Source: Amorphophallus konjac (Eukaryota; Streptophyta; Magnoliopsida; Alismatales; Araceae). Taken from it: 64,000 nucleotides of DNA. Both the position numbers and the translations under genes were made by a program. The stretch spans positions 48,106,458-48,170,457 of the forward strand of contig CM040126.1 in assembly GCA_022559845.1 (NCBI GenBank). The letters run 5' to 3'. The notes beneath the pieces were generated by a model. The model had not been told where the DNA came from, did no database searches, and was given only the letters and a program-made list of their open reading frames with translations. How positions within the stretch are numbered: the first letter of the stretch is position 1; each line of letters begins with the position of its first letter. This document shows positions 1 to 12,159 of the stretch, one piece after another.

Positions 1-2
1 GT

Positions 3-845
3 TATACTCTGAAATTTGTTAGCTCTGCTGAATCTGATGGGTCAATGCAAAATGCTCATGCTTCTTGTACTCATTCACATGCATCTGTGAATTCATCTGA
101 TAGAAACCATGCCCCTAGGAAATCTGATGCTTCATGCTATTATTGTGGCAGGTATGGTCATTTAATGAATGAGTGCTATGCCTTGAAATCTGATGACAGA
201 ATGCATGCCAGATACACCCCAAATCATCATGAGTACAAAAGAAACAAACTCAAATTCAATCAGCATATCATTTGTTTCACTTGCAACAAGCCTGGGCATA
301 AGGCTAATGAGTGCTGGTCAGGAAATCATTGGGGTAAAAATGAATCAAGAAGAAAGCATCTTAAATGCTTTGAATGTGGTAAGCATGGGCATGCAGTCAA
401 AGATTGCTGGCATGCTCAGGGAAATAGATTAAACTCTAAATCTGTCAAATTCCCTGCTTTCTATAATTCTGTTAGAAATAACTTGAGAGATAAAAAGAAA
501 AACTTTGCATGTTTTGAATGTGGTAAGCTAGGCCACAAAGCTGCCAACTGTCGGCTGGCTGAGCATGGAAAGAAAAATTTTCAAGTCAATAAAAGAAATA
601 CTCATGCTCATACACATAATTTTCATACTCATATGCATGCACATGGGCATCATGTTTCTGCTAACATGAAGAATAAAAACAAAAATTCTCTGGCTTCATG
701 TTATTATTGTGGAAAAACTGGACATTCAAGTGTTGAGTGTAAATTGATGGAATATGATGATCATGTTGCTAAAAGATTGTTTAGAACACCTGTTAGGGCT
801 CATACAGGACCCAAGGCAGCTTGGGTTCCTGCAGGATCAAAATAA
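3..845 (+). CDS. gag: Sirevirus (Ty1/copia) gag fragment with five CCHC zinc knuckles
   Basis: This is the nucleocapsid end of a copia Gag protein, which binds element RNA and packages it in virus-like particles. The frame is open from the left edge of the window, so the N-terminal part lies outside; the first ATG is at 45. Counted from that ATG, five C-x2-C-x4-H-x4-C knuckles lie near residues 32, 77, 107, 156 and 218, separated by His- and Lys-rich linkers such as HAHTHNFHTHMHAHGHH. The end, with GPKAAWVPAGSK, matches the conserved GPK-x-WVP segment that normally precedes the protease in Sirevirus polyproteins, but here a TAA follows and no protease, integrase, RT or RNase H comes after it. 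Most copia Gags carry one or two knuckles, so five is unusual. I infer an internally deleted, non-autonomous element. Confidence 0.8.
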   Translation, partial: YTLKFVSSAESDGSMQNAHASCTHSHASVNSSDRNHAPRKSDASCYYCGRYGHLMNECYALKSDDRMHARYTPNHHEYKRNKLKFNQHIICFTCNKPGHKANECWSGNHWGKNESRRKHLKCFECGKHGHAVKDCWHAQGNRLNSKSVKFPAFYNSVRNNLRDKKKNFACFECGKLGHKAANCRLAEHGKKNFQVNKRNTHAHTHNFHTHMHAHGHHVSANMKNKNKNSLASCYYCGKTGHSSVECKLMEYDDHVAKRLFRTPVRAHTGPKAAWVPAGSK

Positions 846-3416
846 TCCAGTTGTTGCAGGTGTGCCTTGGAAATGAATAAAGGGGGTTAATCAACCAAGG
901 CACTCAAGAATGAAAACCCCATGACTACATTTCAGGTTAGTTCTGAAAACTCTGCTAAAATTCTGTCTTCTAAATTTGTGTGCTCTAAATGCCTGCATAT
1001 CATGATTAATTCTTTTGTGCATCATCTAACTGAATCTAATTGAAAATCTGAAATGCACATGGAAATAATTGTAGTTTACCTTGAATGCATTACATATCTA
1101 TGTCATGATGCATGATATGTCAAACTCCCTGTATGTCGTATTGCACTGATTTGCATGACCATCATGGTATATTAGATGGAACAGTGCTGAAGGGCAGATG
1201 GAGTATGTCTGGATGCTACTGCCATGTGTGAGGTGGTCCTTGGACCAAGTCCTCCGCCCAGTACCATGGGTCAAGTCATATAGAGCAGTGTATTGCATAC
1301 CATGTTGATCTGTTGGTGCTAAACTGAAGTTTTCTGAAACATGAATTGAACAATCATGCTTATAGTAATTCTCTTCTGTCTAACTTGCATGAATCATATC
1401 TGAATGCTAAATTTGATATCATGTGATGTGATTTCAATACATTTCATGCATATAGTCAGGGGGAGTCCAACTGTTTTTGATCAATGCATATCATAATAAT
1501 CTGTCTGTGCAAAATTGAATTATCTTGAAGAGTTGATTGCTCTAGCATGATGCTCTCTGAATAAAGAATGCTCTGACGTTTGAATAATCATCTTGCATAA
1601 ATTGCATCAATTCAGGGGGAGCTTGTTGAGTCTTATGTGAGTCACTGCATATAGACAAGGGGGAGCATTATCACATTGTTGACACTATTTGAAATTCTCA
1701 CTCTACACTCTTTCAAATCATCAATTGACTATTTTGAATTCATACCTTCTTGAATCTGAGAATTTGACTACTAATCCTCAATCTGTTGAAGAAGGAGTGT
1801 CTCATTTTGTCTGACTGAAATTCAACTCTGCTATTGGCTTTAAACTTTTATTCTCTTTTGCTGATTGATTCTTTCACCAGCTAGTACTCTTCCTTCATAT
1901 ACCTCTCAGCTGGTGTGACTGAATTGGCTCTACTATTGATTTGTTGGTCAGCTAAACTTATTTTTCTGATCTGAGGAACTTAAGCTGCATGTCATGCAAT
2001 TCAGTCTGAGAACATTGTAGAAATTTCTATCATATAGGTTTAAGAATTATCACTGAATCAGACTGATATAAGATTAATGTATTCTCAGATTTGTAGTTAA
2101 ATGAATTGAAAATATCTGAATGATAAGGTTTAATAAACTTTAACCACATGTTTCATGTAAACCTTAGACTCTCTCATCAGATATCTGAAAATTTGAACTC
2201 AGGGCTTCTTTGGTTAAGATGCATATAGTGTGTATTGTTGTTAAACATTAATTTGAAAAATGTTGACTAAATGAGAAATTGTGAATTCAGAGCAATGACT
2301 CGGTCACTGAGAAACTGAGTTCTTTATCAATGAAATAAAGCAACTCATGTCATGAGGTGCCATAGTTATCTCTGATAAAAATTTAGTGAAACAAAACCTG
2401 ACAGAGCAATAGCTTATTTGTGTTGAGTAGCTGGGGAGTCTGGCCTCTGATAAAGGTGTCTTCTCATGTAAAAGGACACTCATATTGCTAACTCTGCTCT
2501 CAAAATGAGAGGCAATGACAGTTATCACACTGAGTAACTGGGTCACTTCAACTAAGACTTGTTGTGCCTCATGTAAAAAGGTGTTGATCAACTTAAATTG
2601 CTCATGAAAAATATAATGTGCTTCAAATGAAATTATCTTGAAAAATCTGTCAACTCATGTTCTTGAAAAGTGTTTAACTTCTGTACTAATCTGTGTATCT
2701 TTCAAAGGTGCTATTGAGATCATATGTGTAAGATAAAAGATGATTGATTTTGGGTGTTATCTGAATATTTGGTTCACCTTTATTAAAACTTGGATTCAGA
2801 TATGAGTATTGAGTTTAATTTGACAAATTTGGTATACATCAAAATTAAATCAGATTGGTTAAGTTGCCACTTCATAACCCTTTATGATAGAAGAGTCTAC
2901 ATTTTTTTAAGACTTATTGAAGTGATGTATGCATTAAAATCCCTCATGATCAGATTTTCCAGATAGCCTGATCAGATTCAGTCTGATTATTCATTGAGAT
3001 GTCTTGTGATGATTGTTGTCTATTATTGCCCTTCTATCACCAATCACTTTACTCTCCACACTGTTGGAATCTTCCATCTTATTCTGCCATAAGTTCTGAT
3101 TCTGTAATGGCAGAATTTAGCTTGATTCATTGGATAACTAGAGTTCACTCCTGTGCTTCAAGGGAAGTTATGGTTTCTTTGCATCTAAGGGAAGAGTAGT
3201 CAGGCCTGCATGCTGATAGGGAGAGAGTTGTTTCATTGTCATAAGGGAGATCTTCATTTTAATGAACCATGACTCACTCTCTGCATTTATGTGCTTTTCT
3301 GTGCATTGTATTTGACTATCAAACAATTTCCCTTCTTTTTGATTATGTCAAAGGGGGAGAATAGTTTGATGAGTCAGTGTGACTCATTATGTTGCCATCA
3401 TCAAAAAGGGGGAGAT
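846..3416 (+). mobile_element. Sirevirus 3' internal region without pol; several polypurine tracts
   Basis: Between the gag stop and the LTR there are 2.57 kb without a recognisable protein. Pol is absent. The stretch holds repeated GGGGGAG purine tracts at about 1455, 1616, 1658 and 3352, besides the one that abuts the LTR. Multiple polypurine tracts ahead of the 3' LTR are a known hallmark of Sireviruses. The short ORFs here show no domain I recognise. Confidence 0.7.
3403..3416 (+). promoter_or_regulatory. Sirevirus polypurine tract
   Basis: AAAAAGGGGGAGAT directly precedes the TGTTG that opens the LTR. It primes plus-strand DNA synthesis during reverse transcription. The motif and its position are strongly conserved among Sireviruses. 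Confidence 0.8.
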
Positions 3417-3589
3417 TGTTGTGCCCCTTGTGTCTTGTTGATGATGTGGTGTTTTAATGATAGCAACATGAATGAGTCATCACATTGTTTTGAATATATC
3501 TGACCTATTCTGTGGAAGAATGCATGTGTTTAACTGATATACTCTGTGGAGAATGCATGAGTGTGCTGGAATGAATGAATGATTTGCAT

Positions 3590-4390
3590 GTCTGTACATC
3601 GTGCATTGCTGTTCTTCACAGCAAGCCTATACACTGCTCCCTCATATAGGAAGTATGTACATTGCATTGGCTTAGGCTAAGTCTGTACAGCCTACGTCTC
3701 ATGCAGCGTCAACGCTGTATGCATTTCGCAAGTCATGCAGCGTCAACGCAGCAAGTGTGTCTCATGCATCATGCGTCGACGCCCTCAGACTTCAAAGTCT
3801 GTACAGCCTTTCATATGAAAGTCCATACATTGGACTGTCTCTTCCAGCGTCTCACGCTACCCAAGTCCGTACAGCGTCTGTCTTCATGCATTAGCCAAAG
3901 TCTATTCATTGGAGCGTCTTGCTCAGCGTCTCATGGCATGAAGTCTGTACACTCGATTCGCCCTTGCTTTGGTCAAGTGTATACATTCCTTCACTGTAGC
4001 TTTCACGTATCCAAGTCTACACATCGTGAAAGTCTATACACTCATCACTGACCTTCGTTCAAGGCAAAGTCTATACACTGGGTTTGATGCCATGTCTATA
4101 CGTCGACTGGCAGTCTTCAGCTAAGTGTATTTCTTGCTTCATAACATGAAGTATATACATTGCATGTTCTTTTAATCAAGTCCATACACTGAGCAAGTAC
4201 ATGCATTGTCAGCCTGTCGAGCTTCAAGTCTACACATTGGGTTGTCAGGCTTCAACTCTCTACACTCGTTGTTAAAGTCCTGAACTTTACCAAGTCTATA
4301 CACTGGACCTTGGTTTACCAAGTCTGTACACTCGCTGCACTGCATCAAGTCCATACAATGGCAACTCTGCTTAAGTATATACATTTGTCT
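3590..4390 (+). repeat. degenerate tandem array with core AAGTCTATACACTGG inside the LTR
   Basis: About 20 imperfect copies of a roughly 35-45 bp unit, each holding a variant of AAGTC(T/C)(A/G)TACA(C/T)TGG, run through the first third of the LTR. The copies vary in length and spacing, so this is an old array. The same core appears three times in an unrelated LTR at 61768-61835. Confidence 0.7.
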
Positions 4391-4534
4391 GAACTAAGTT
4401 CATTTTCCTCTGTCTGTCTGCAGATGATTCAGGTCATCAAGACTTGGCACGTGATCCAAGAGGCTGAAATGCTGACACGTGGACACAGCAGTTCAAACAA
4501 TCTAGAAAGAAGCTCCTGGATTATTCTGGTGCGT

Positions 4535-4945
4535 CAACGCCTTGATCAAGTAGCGTGGACGCAGTAGTTCAAAAATTCAAGAAAGAAGCTTGTGGATTAC
4601 TCTGGTGCGTCAACGCATTGATCAAGCAGCGTCGACGCAGCAGTTGAAGAAGCATTCAGCCTCACAGGCTATTCCACTGCGTCAACGCCACAATTAAGCA
4701 GCGTCGACGCAACAGCTAAAGAGACGAGGCTAATGGCTACTGGAATGCCTCACTGCGTCAACGCCACGGGTCGGAAGCGTCGACGCAGCAGTTAAAAAGG
4801 CTAGGCTGTTTTGTTCACTAGAACGCATCAATGCGTTAACGCCATTGCTGATAACGTCGACGCAGCACGCCCATCTGTTGAAGACTTGATCACTGGATCA
4901 CAGATGCGTCAACCCCTTTAAGCAAGTGGGTTAACGCCACCTGAC
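4535..4945 (+). repeat. tandem array alternating GCGTCAACGC and GCGTCGACGC
   Basis: Five to six imperfect units of about 45-65 bp, each with TGCGTCAACGC followed about 12 bases later by AGCGTCGACGCAGCAG. Both cores are near-palindromes, and forms of GCGTC and ACGC recur from 3710 onward. The array sits just upstream of the TATA-like site, where copia LTRs keep enhancer elements. A regulatory role is inference. Confidence 0.65.
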
Positions 4946-5082
4946 TCTAGTTGCTGAGCGTGCTAATAAAAGGCACGTGATCCGAGGTGGCAGGCTCGTG
5001 AACCAGGATGCTGCCACGTGGTCCGAATTTTTAGGGCGAGAGCTGTGGAAGCCACACGCGCCCTGGCTGCTGCTGCTGCTGG

Positions 5083-5089
5083 TATATAA
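5083..5089 (+). promoter_or_regulatory. TATA-like box of the Sirevirus LTR
   Basis: TATATAA lies 1.67 kb into the LTR, upstream of a long purine-rich, A/G leader (5110-5330) such as follows transcription starts in plant LTRs. It is the best promoter candidate in the LTR. Confidence 0.45.
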
Positions 5090-7540
5090 TGAAGCCTTCG
5101 TCTTCAGATGGAGGTTGATCGAAGAAGAAGCCTGAAGAGCAGAAAGCCCTTCGATCCAGAAAAAGAGAAAAAGGAGAAAAAGAGAAGAAAAAGCAGAGTG
5201 GAGAGAAGCTGTCGATCCAGCACAAAAGAAGAAAGAAAAGAGAGAGAAGAGAAGAGCAGAGAGTGAGAGATTAGAAGAAGCAGAAGAGAAAGATGCTGTG
5301 AAGAATTAGTGAAATCGAGAGAGGAGGAGAGTAGCTGCCTGAAGATTAGTCTTCACTGGCCGTGGATCAAATCCAGGCCAGTCAGCTCTTTAAGAGCCAC
5401 ATTGTGCTTTTCGTTTACAGCTTTCCGATGCTGCTATCTTGTCTGTTGTTTTCTATTTTACATTTTCTTTCAAGCTGTTAGCCAGCGGTTTGCAGAGGAG
5501 GACTCCTCTAGACAGCAAGCTGTGTTGCTCAGTGGGCAGTGGAGGTTTCCACTGGACGGGTAAGCTGTAATCCCCAGCGGTTGCAGTGGTGGATTCCACT
5601 GGACGGCAAGCTGTGAGGCCCAGCGGTTGTAGGCAAGCTGTGATGCCCAGCTGTTCAAGCTGTGAGTCAACGGAATCCACACTCGGGTTGAGTGTGGGGT
5701 GGATGTAGGTCTGCAGGACCGAACCACCTAAAAACCCCTCTTGCATTGTGGTTTGATTGCTTATGGTTTGCTTCCGCTAGATGAATGCATAGGGGCGCTC
5801 CATGTGTTTGGCTTCTGGTTGAGCAGAAGAGTTAATTAGTTTTCTGATTGGCTAAATTTGTCTTGTTAGTACTCTAGTGATCTCACTGTGTGTTTATTTC
5901 AGTTCCGCAACTGTCCATTAGCCTTCAAGGTTGTTCAGTTTGCGAACTAGCAATTTTTAGTGAGCATTAGATTTTAATTGAGCGAAATCTTTACTGGGTG
6001 AAAGTTTTTATAGGCTATATTCATTCACCCCCCCTCTGAATACTTGCACCGAACCCAACAACGTTGCCTTGGCAAAGGCTTTCCCTCCTGTTCTTTGCCA
6101 GCATCGAAGGATTTTCCCAGGGATCATCCACCTCAGTGACAACTTTTCTTACAGGAAAGAGCTCAACAAGATCCTCTCAAGATGGTGGCCGCTGTGGATT
6201 GCCAATTTGGGAACCCGACAAGGCAATTTTTATGCATCCAAGTCCCGACACCACCAACTATCAGCGGCCTTAGGGTCTAAATGCACCCCCAGGAAAGGTT
6301 CTCGGCCTGCGCTTCCACTGTCGCCACCTGCCATCCGCAATGCGCCACCGCCACATGGAAGACCTGGAAGATGAGCAGAGCACTTGGGCCACGATACTGT
6401 CATTCTATAACACCTTGATTTTAGAAAGTCTAATTGATTATTGAATTTCCCATGATCAGTGCCTAATAAGCTGAACTATTTAGTGGATTTGAGTCTGTTA
6501 AGAATAATTCATAATTTAAGGGAGTAGTCTATTATTTATAACATAACTTTGCATAGAATGTCAAAATGAGATGAAATTAGGCTCATTAGAAAGATAGCTC
6601 ATTTATCTACAACTTTTGTATTGAGTTTTTTTTGAGATTCTACTATTTAATAGGTTAAAAATGTTAAATAACAAAGTGCAACGTTGGATGTTAGATGAAA
6701 CAGAAAAGTAGATGAAATATCATCTAAGTTGGACAGCTAGAGGAAGCATAGTCTAAGTGGATAAGCAGTTAGACGAAGTTATCATCTTAAACAGTTGATA
6801 GATGATATATTGAAGAGATATATGGTATTTTGAAGACATAAATGATATATTAAAGATATAGATATATGGTATATTAGAGAGATAGATAATATATTAAAGA
6901 GATATATGATATAATAGGTAGATAGACAATATATTGATGATAAATTAAAAAAATAGATAATAAAAATAATAAATAATAATATATATGATAATTAGTTGCC
7001 ATAATGGGATTAAGGATTCATATAAATTGCTAAACTACCCTTATTAAAATTAAATATATACATATGTCAGAATAAGTTGATTTTAAACTCATTGGAAAGA
7101 TACTATAATTATCTTTGAATCTTGTGTTAAGCACTTTTGTTAATTATGCCATATACTAAGCTAAAAATGATAAATACAAAATTAGGTAGTGAGTAAAAAT
7201 ACAGTTTTGCCACTCAATATAGTGCATGGGGACTATTTAGCATGTGTTAACTAGTGACTTTTCTAGAAGTTTCTCGTAAGTTAACGTGAATGATTATCTT
7301 TTAGCATTGGAACTTGTATTTAACATTGGGATTGGAGAATTTATATAAATTACAAAACTACCATTATTAGGATGATTATACATAGGAATGTTAACCTCTT
7401 ATTTTCTTAGGCGGTGGTGACTAAGAAAAATGTTACATTGACTAAGAAAAAGAAAATTGTAATTATATTAACTCTATGATATATAGATGGGGAATTATTT
7501 TCCATGATAGTGATAGGGAGAAATAATTGATAGTTCGAGC

Positions 7541-7565
7541 TATATATATATATATATATATATAT
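7541..7565. repeat. (TA)n microsatellite
   Basis: Uninterrupted alternation of T and A over 25 bases. Confidence 0.95.
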
Positions 7566-8276
7566 GAGTTGTACACATTATTTCTTAAGTGTTTCTAGAA
7601 AGAATACAAGAGCAAAAGTTAGAGTAGTTGACAAACATATGAAGGAACATGGGGAAAGGACCTCAGTAATTACCAAGAAGTATTTGATGTATTAAGAGAT
7701 TTTTAATAGGTATTCATCTATATTTAGGTATTAAGACTCGAAGTTCGTAGGAAAGACAACTAAGGATTATTAAAGAAGTTTAGAAGAAATTATAAAGTCT
7801 GAGAATTTTAAGGTAGGCACGTGATAAACTCAACCCACGCTATTCTAAATGTATATTATTTTGATAGTATTTTGATAATTAGAAATTGAGTTCGTGTATT
7901 AAAGAATTACATAAATTGATTAAAATTTATATGCAAATCAAGACACATATACATAATTAGGACCCATGATGGATATGTTATGATCTGATCCTATGATTTA
8001 CACTCTGATTAGCCAATAATTATAGTTAATCCGACATCTATTTATTCAATAAATTAAGATATGTTTGTTCAGAAAAAAGTTAATATAAAAATTACATGAA
8101 ATTAAGCATATGGACAGCGACATTTTAAGGAGTTGTGGGGCAACAAATCATAACTAGTGTCCGCTATGGTATTAGGCCTATGTCCAAAGACAAATGAACT
8201 TCTGTTAAAATCTAGAACCCAGAATAAATGATGATTTGGGAGATGATGAGGTATTTACTCTCGATTCTATGTAGTT

Positions 8277-8336
8277 GGTCAAGGTTGACAGGCATCCAAT
8301 GTTTAGGGTCAAGGTTGACAGGCATCAAATGTTTAG
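8277..8336. repeat. tandem duplication of a ~30-bp unit
   Basis: GGTCAAGGTTGACAGGCATC and about ten following bases occur twice in a row with one mismatch. A looser duplication of GTGTTTGTTACTCCT follows at about 8380. Confidence 0.85.
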
Positions 8337-8960
8337 GCCATTTGTCTGAGTTTGCCTATATATTGGGCACCACAGTTGTGTTTGTTACTCCTTAAATGTG
8401 TTTGTTACTTCTCAAATGTTGGATGCATATCTGATATATGATAAATAACTGTACTTCATATGATTATGTTAGCATATGTTAATTGAATTAATGTTCAGAT
8501 TTGAAACATGAATTTCTGATTTGATTCAAAAAGGTTTACATATGTAAATTGGTCTATTAAGATCATCTGAATATGTTTCGATACGTTTGGTAAGCCATCT
8601 GTAAGTTGCTTGAAAACCATCTATAAGATTTGTATATCAAGCAATTAAACTAGAAGATTAAGACTTCTGCAAACTAAGATTTGCCATATTATGTTAGTTA
8701 TTTTCTTTAGTTATGTTATATGTGTAAAACCATCTTAAATGATGATTAACTCAGTTTTATTATCTGATTTGTGAAAGTTACTATATGACATGTATATCAT
8801 TAGTTTTAATGTCTATTGAGTCTTGGGATTCACGTGTTTAATTTAAACATTTTCAAGAAATCAGTAAAAGAGCGAACTTGAGGCTTCAATAGGGAAGAAG
8901 TCAGAGAGATATTCGGCCTTTTGTAAATAGTTTTCCTTGTAGGTTTAAGTTCTTTTTAAT

Positions 8961-11900
8961 AGGTGTTGACACCTGCTTATTTTCTCGAATTAATCGAGGA
9001 TCAAGTATAAGGAAATATTTCTTAAATAGAGCAAAATGGCATAACGCCAAAGGTGCTCTACCGGTCGAGTTGAGCTCGAAAATCGAGATATTTCATCAGG
9101 TCAAACGGCACAATATAATAAGCGGGGATCGTCCTCGAGCAAAGGGCACTACACCAACCAGTTTTTCAACAACCGAGTCGGATCCAAGGTTCGGGACGAC
9201 CTGTCGTACCGAACAACACTCTGAAAAGATTCGGGGATCACCCCCGGATACCCTACATATGGTATCACACCACTGGCACCTCAACAACCGGGTTAACCCG
9301 GGACTTAGAATAGCCTGCCGTCCCATACGGCTCTTCACCAAGAAGCGGGGATCACCCCAACTACCAGACGAACGGCATCATCATGATCAATCTGAGCCTT
9401 GATTACGGTGGCATGGCGTCTCCACGCTTTTCGAATCTTCCGGAGCCACCGTCTATCTTCATTGGTTCCCAAGAGACTCCTTGTAATTAAAGCTCCCCTC
9501 GAGGCGGCCCATGGGATCCGTCTGGGCAACCCCACTTGGCAATGGTAGTGATGGGCCTGGTACAACACCAAGTCCTGAGCACCCACAAGCCATAACTCCC
9601 ACTCCTGTGTCCCTCGTACCTAGAATTCCTCGCATCGGTACATCATTGGCACAAACACAAACTGGTCCTCGGGTAGGAAGTTCAGATAATCTCGCCAATC
9701 ATCTCTGGTCTTCAAGAGCAATGTCTTGCATATCACCTGATCTTCAGGACCGAAGATGGCCCTAGCTGGACAGAGCGCGCTCTTCTAGAAGATTCGGGAA
9801 GTAGTGGTCACCGTGTCGTCGAAGTCAAAGCTCAAGTGGATCTCCATCCACACTTGCAGTAGGTAAAGGCTCCCCATGGTGCTTCCGCCTAAACTCATCT
9901 GAGTAAATCCACAATACAAATGAGCAAGCACCGCTTGGGAGAGGGAACACCTGATCCATAAGAGAGTAAGTGGTCCCACATACTCTCACCTCAGCACGTC
10001 CCCAGACGTAGGGAAAAGTAACGCCCCACCGAGGCACAGTGTCAATCCTCGCATCAGCCGATCTGCATCAGCCGACCTATCCTTTATCTGGCCCAGTATC
10101 CATCCGGCTAGGCGATCGACTAGTACCCCTCACTGGTCTATCATCCGCCGAACCTCTCGCTTATCACGTACTATCTCAGCCAGGACTTCCTCCCAGGGAA
10201 GGAGGTCGAGTAGGTCACCTACGTCCAAGTCGCTCCATTGGAAAAGGAAGTCAATCTCTTTCACCAGCACCAAGACCTCGAACTCATGGAACATGAAATT
10301 ATGGGTCTCCAGATGCCATAGCTCGAGCAATGCGCCTAGGGCCTCCCAGTTCCACCTTATGCTAGTAGAATGCTTAGCCATAACGACTAGGCACATCAGA
10401 TGCCACTGATGCATATATACCCTCATGGCGGGCGTGATCACCGCTAGTAAATCGTGAAGCCACCCATAGCGGCGAAGCATGCCTTGCCCCTGGGAAGGCT
10501 GGGAGAGACTACACAACAAGAGAAGAGAAGAATGAATTATCAAAAGCCAATTTTGAACATCTAAGATTTGTTTCTAACACACGCAAGCCATAAACCTCAC
10601 CTGGCCGTTCTTCACGAGCTCGCTCAAGTGTCCCCTCACCTCAGAGAGGACGTTCAGGTTGGTGCTCCCGGACGGATTGGAAGAAGAGGGCACCATCTCG
10701 GGAGTCTCTCTCAATGGTATCAGCCCCCTCCTATGTAAACCCTAGCTTGGTAGCCAGGGGCACCTTGCCTCGGGCCTTTATCGCGAAGAGTCCCACCTAT
10801 TCTGGACTCCCGTCGCTTACGGGATAAGAACAGGTGGACAGCCAAGTCACTGGCCGCCCACCCAACTCTAGACGGCCACAGGTGTGGCCGCTCAATCCTT
10901 GAGGGAGGTAGGCCCTTTGGCCGCCTTGAATCCATGAGAGGGTATGGCCTTTTATTGATCAAGTTCATGAGTTAATTACCAAATGCTATTCGTTTCATTA
11001 TTATTTGCGATATGTGAACTTGTCTAATGTGTGTTAGTGCAGCTGCAGGTGACAAAAATGGCTATCCAAACTCTACGACTTCGTCAGATTAATGTTGCAT
11101 TTTTTAGTTAGAACGCCAAAGGCTAATAGCTTCGGGCGCATAAACTCTGAGTTCCTATCTAATAAAAACCATGAAGAGTTTATGCTCCTTAAGCTATTCG
11201 ATGGCCGTCTGCTACCCAATGCGGGATGACGGACTTCCCAAACTCTTGACTGTGCTTAACAACAAACGTGGAACGATGGATCCCTATCAGGTTCCGGACT
11301 ACGTCTGTTAGCGAGCACAGGATGACAAACCTCTCGAACTATTGACCGATCAGTTTGGAGGCAGGCAAATAAACCCTCCGGCTTTGCATCAGATAGGTTT
11401 TTCCCCTTTAAACCCAGCATGCATCATATAGGTCCTTTTAGCCCCATGAAAAAAAATGCATGCATGCATGCATGTCATTTGGGGAGTCTGCAAGTGAAGC
11501 AGGGAACGTCACGTTTGCTTTGACCACCCCGTGGTCCTTTGGCCCCACGCCCATTACCCGTGTTTTCTCGATTTTTCTGAATTTGTATGAATGAGTCTAT
11601 GTGATTCCATTCCGATTCAACCAGCTAAAAGCGTGTTTTGTGTATGACCGTTTTGAGTATTTTGAGATTCGACAGGTCATTGCTTCTCCTATCCTATTTT
11701 ATTTACCCCTATTTTAGGTCTTCTATCTCCTTGAGCTGGATTGCGTTCGTCCCCTCAAGTCCCGCAGCGCTATGCTAGGGGGTCCCACGGACTGCAGATA
11801 CAAGCCCTCTTAGATTAATTATCATTTCTTCCTTTTCCAATGACTTATCCTATCACTCAATGCTCATGTGATCCTGCATGAAGCTCAATTTTCGCTCAAG

Positions 11901-12005
11901 AATCTCCTTGAGCGGGCTGTCTCAATTAGGCTTGTTTCTTTACCGAAACACCCATTTATCAGTTCACCGGACTCCCTTGCAAAACGGGCGTTCCGGAGGG
12001 GCATT
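8961..12005. other. GC-richer Ty3/gypsy-like debris, mostly unassigned
   Basis: Base composition changes sharply near 8960. Apart from the DUF7745-like relic no protein is recognisable. GGCCGCC-containing repeats at 10840-10930 resemble those of the LTR at 12006-13350, so part of another LTR of that family may lie here. A TGCA microsatellite sits at 11457-11474. Confidence 0.4.
9785..10543 (-). pseudogene. DUF7745 / plant-mobile-domain-like ORF of a retroelement
   Basis: Read on the minus strand, the first part (10543-10130) has the motif ALLELWHLETHNFMF followed by acidic and hydrophobic residues (KEIDFLF, LLDLLPWEEVLAEI). This matches the W-x-x-E-T-x-x-F then L-x-E-E layout of DUF7745 and plant-mobile-domain proteins carried by Ogre/Tat-type Ty3/gypsy elements. 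Further along, after stops and frame changes, come GGALLFP, then AVLAHLYCGF and LYLLQVWMEIHL, which fit the C-terminal half of the same domain. The frame is broken several times, so it is a relic. The match rests on remembered domain layout only. Function in these elements is not settled. Confidence 0.45.
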
Positions 12006-12159
12006 TGTAGACGCCTAATTTCGGACATCCCGCGGATCTCCAGTTAGACCATTATATGAATGACGCAGTCGTTTTACTCGGCGTTATCGTCATTTTTGTG
12101 CTTTTAAGTCTAGCCCTAACACCCACGTTATTGGGCCAACCTCACTCGTAGGGGCTAAA

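Larger units (their letters stand above)
3417..6060 (+). mobile_element. 3' LTR of the Sirevirus (2.64 kb)
   Basis: The LTR opens with TGTTG right after the polypurine tract and ends with CAACA at 6060, giving perfect 5-bp inverted termini. Near its end it carries the C-rich TTCACCCCCCCTCT typical of Sirevirus LTRs. It is long for a copia LTR because of two internal repeat arrays, described separately. A TATA-like TATATAA at 5083-5089 is followed by a purine-rich leader. The five bases after the LTR are ACGTT, the expected target duplication; its partner would lie left of the window. Confidence 0.8.
6061..8960. other. AT-rich stretch without recognisable genes
   Basis: After a short GC-richer start with ORFs I do not recognise (6069-6374), the sequence is AT-rich with many in-frame stops on both strands. 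It holds a TA microsatellite (7541-7565) and a tandem duplication (8277-8336). I see no protein domain, RNA gene or clear element end. Confidence 0.6.

Noticed and set aside
1098..1298. Short ORFs between gag and the Sirevirus LTR as an envelope-like gene
   Set aside because: Some Sireviruses carry such a gene, but the ORFs here are under 100 codons, on mixed strands and without membrane segments or coiled coil.
8963..10050. LTR beginning with TGTTGACACC
   Set aside because: No matching end, duplication or adjacent primer or purine tract was found.
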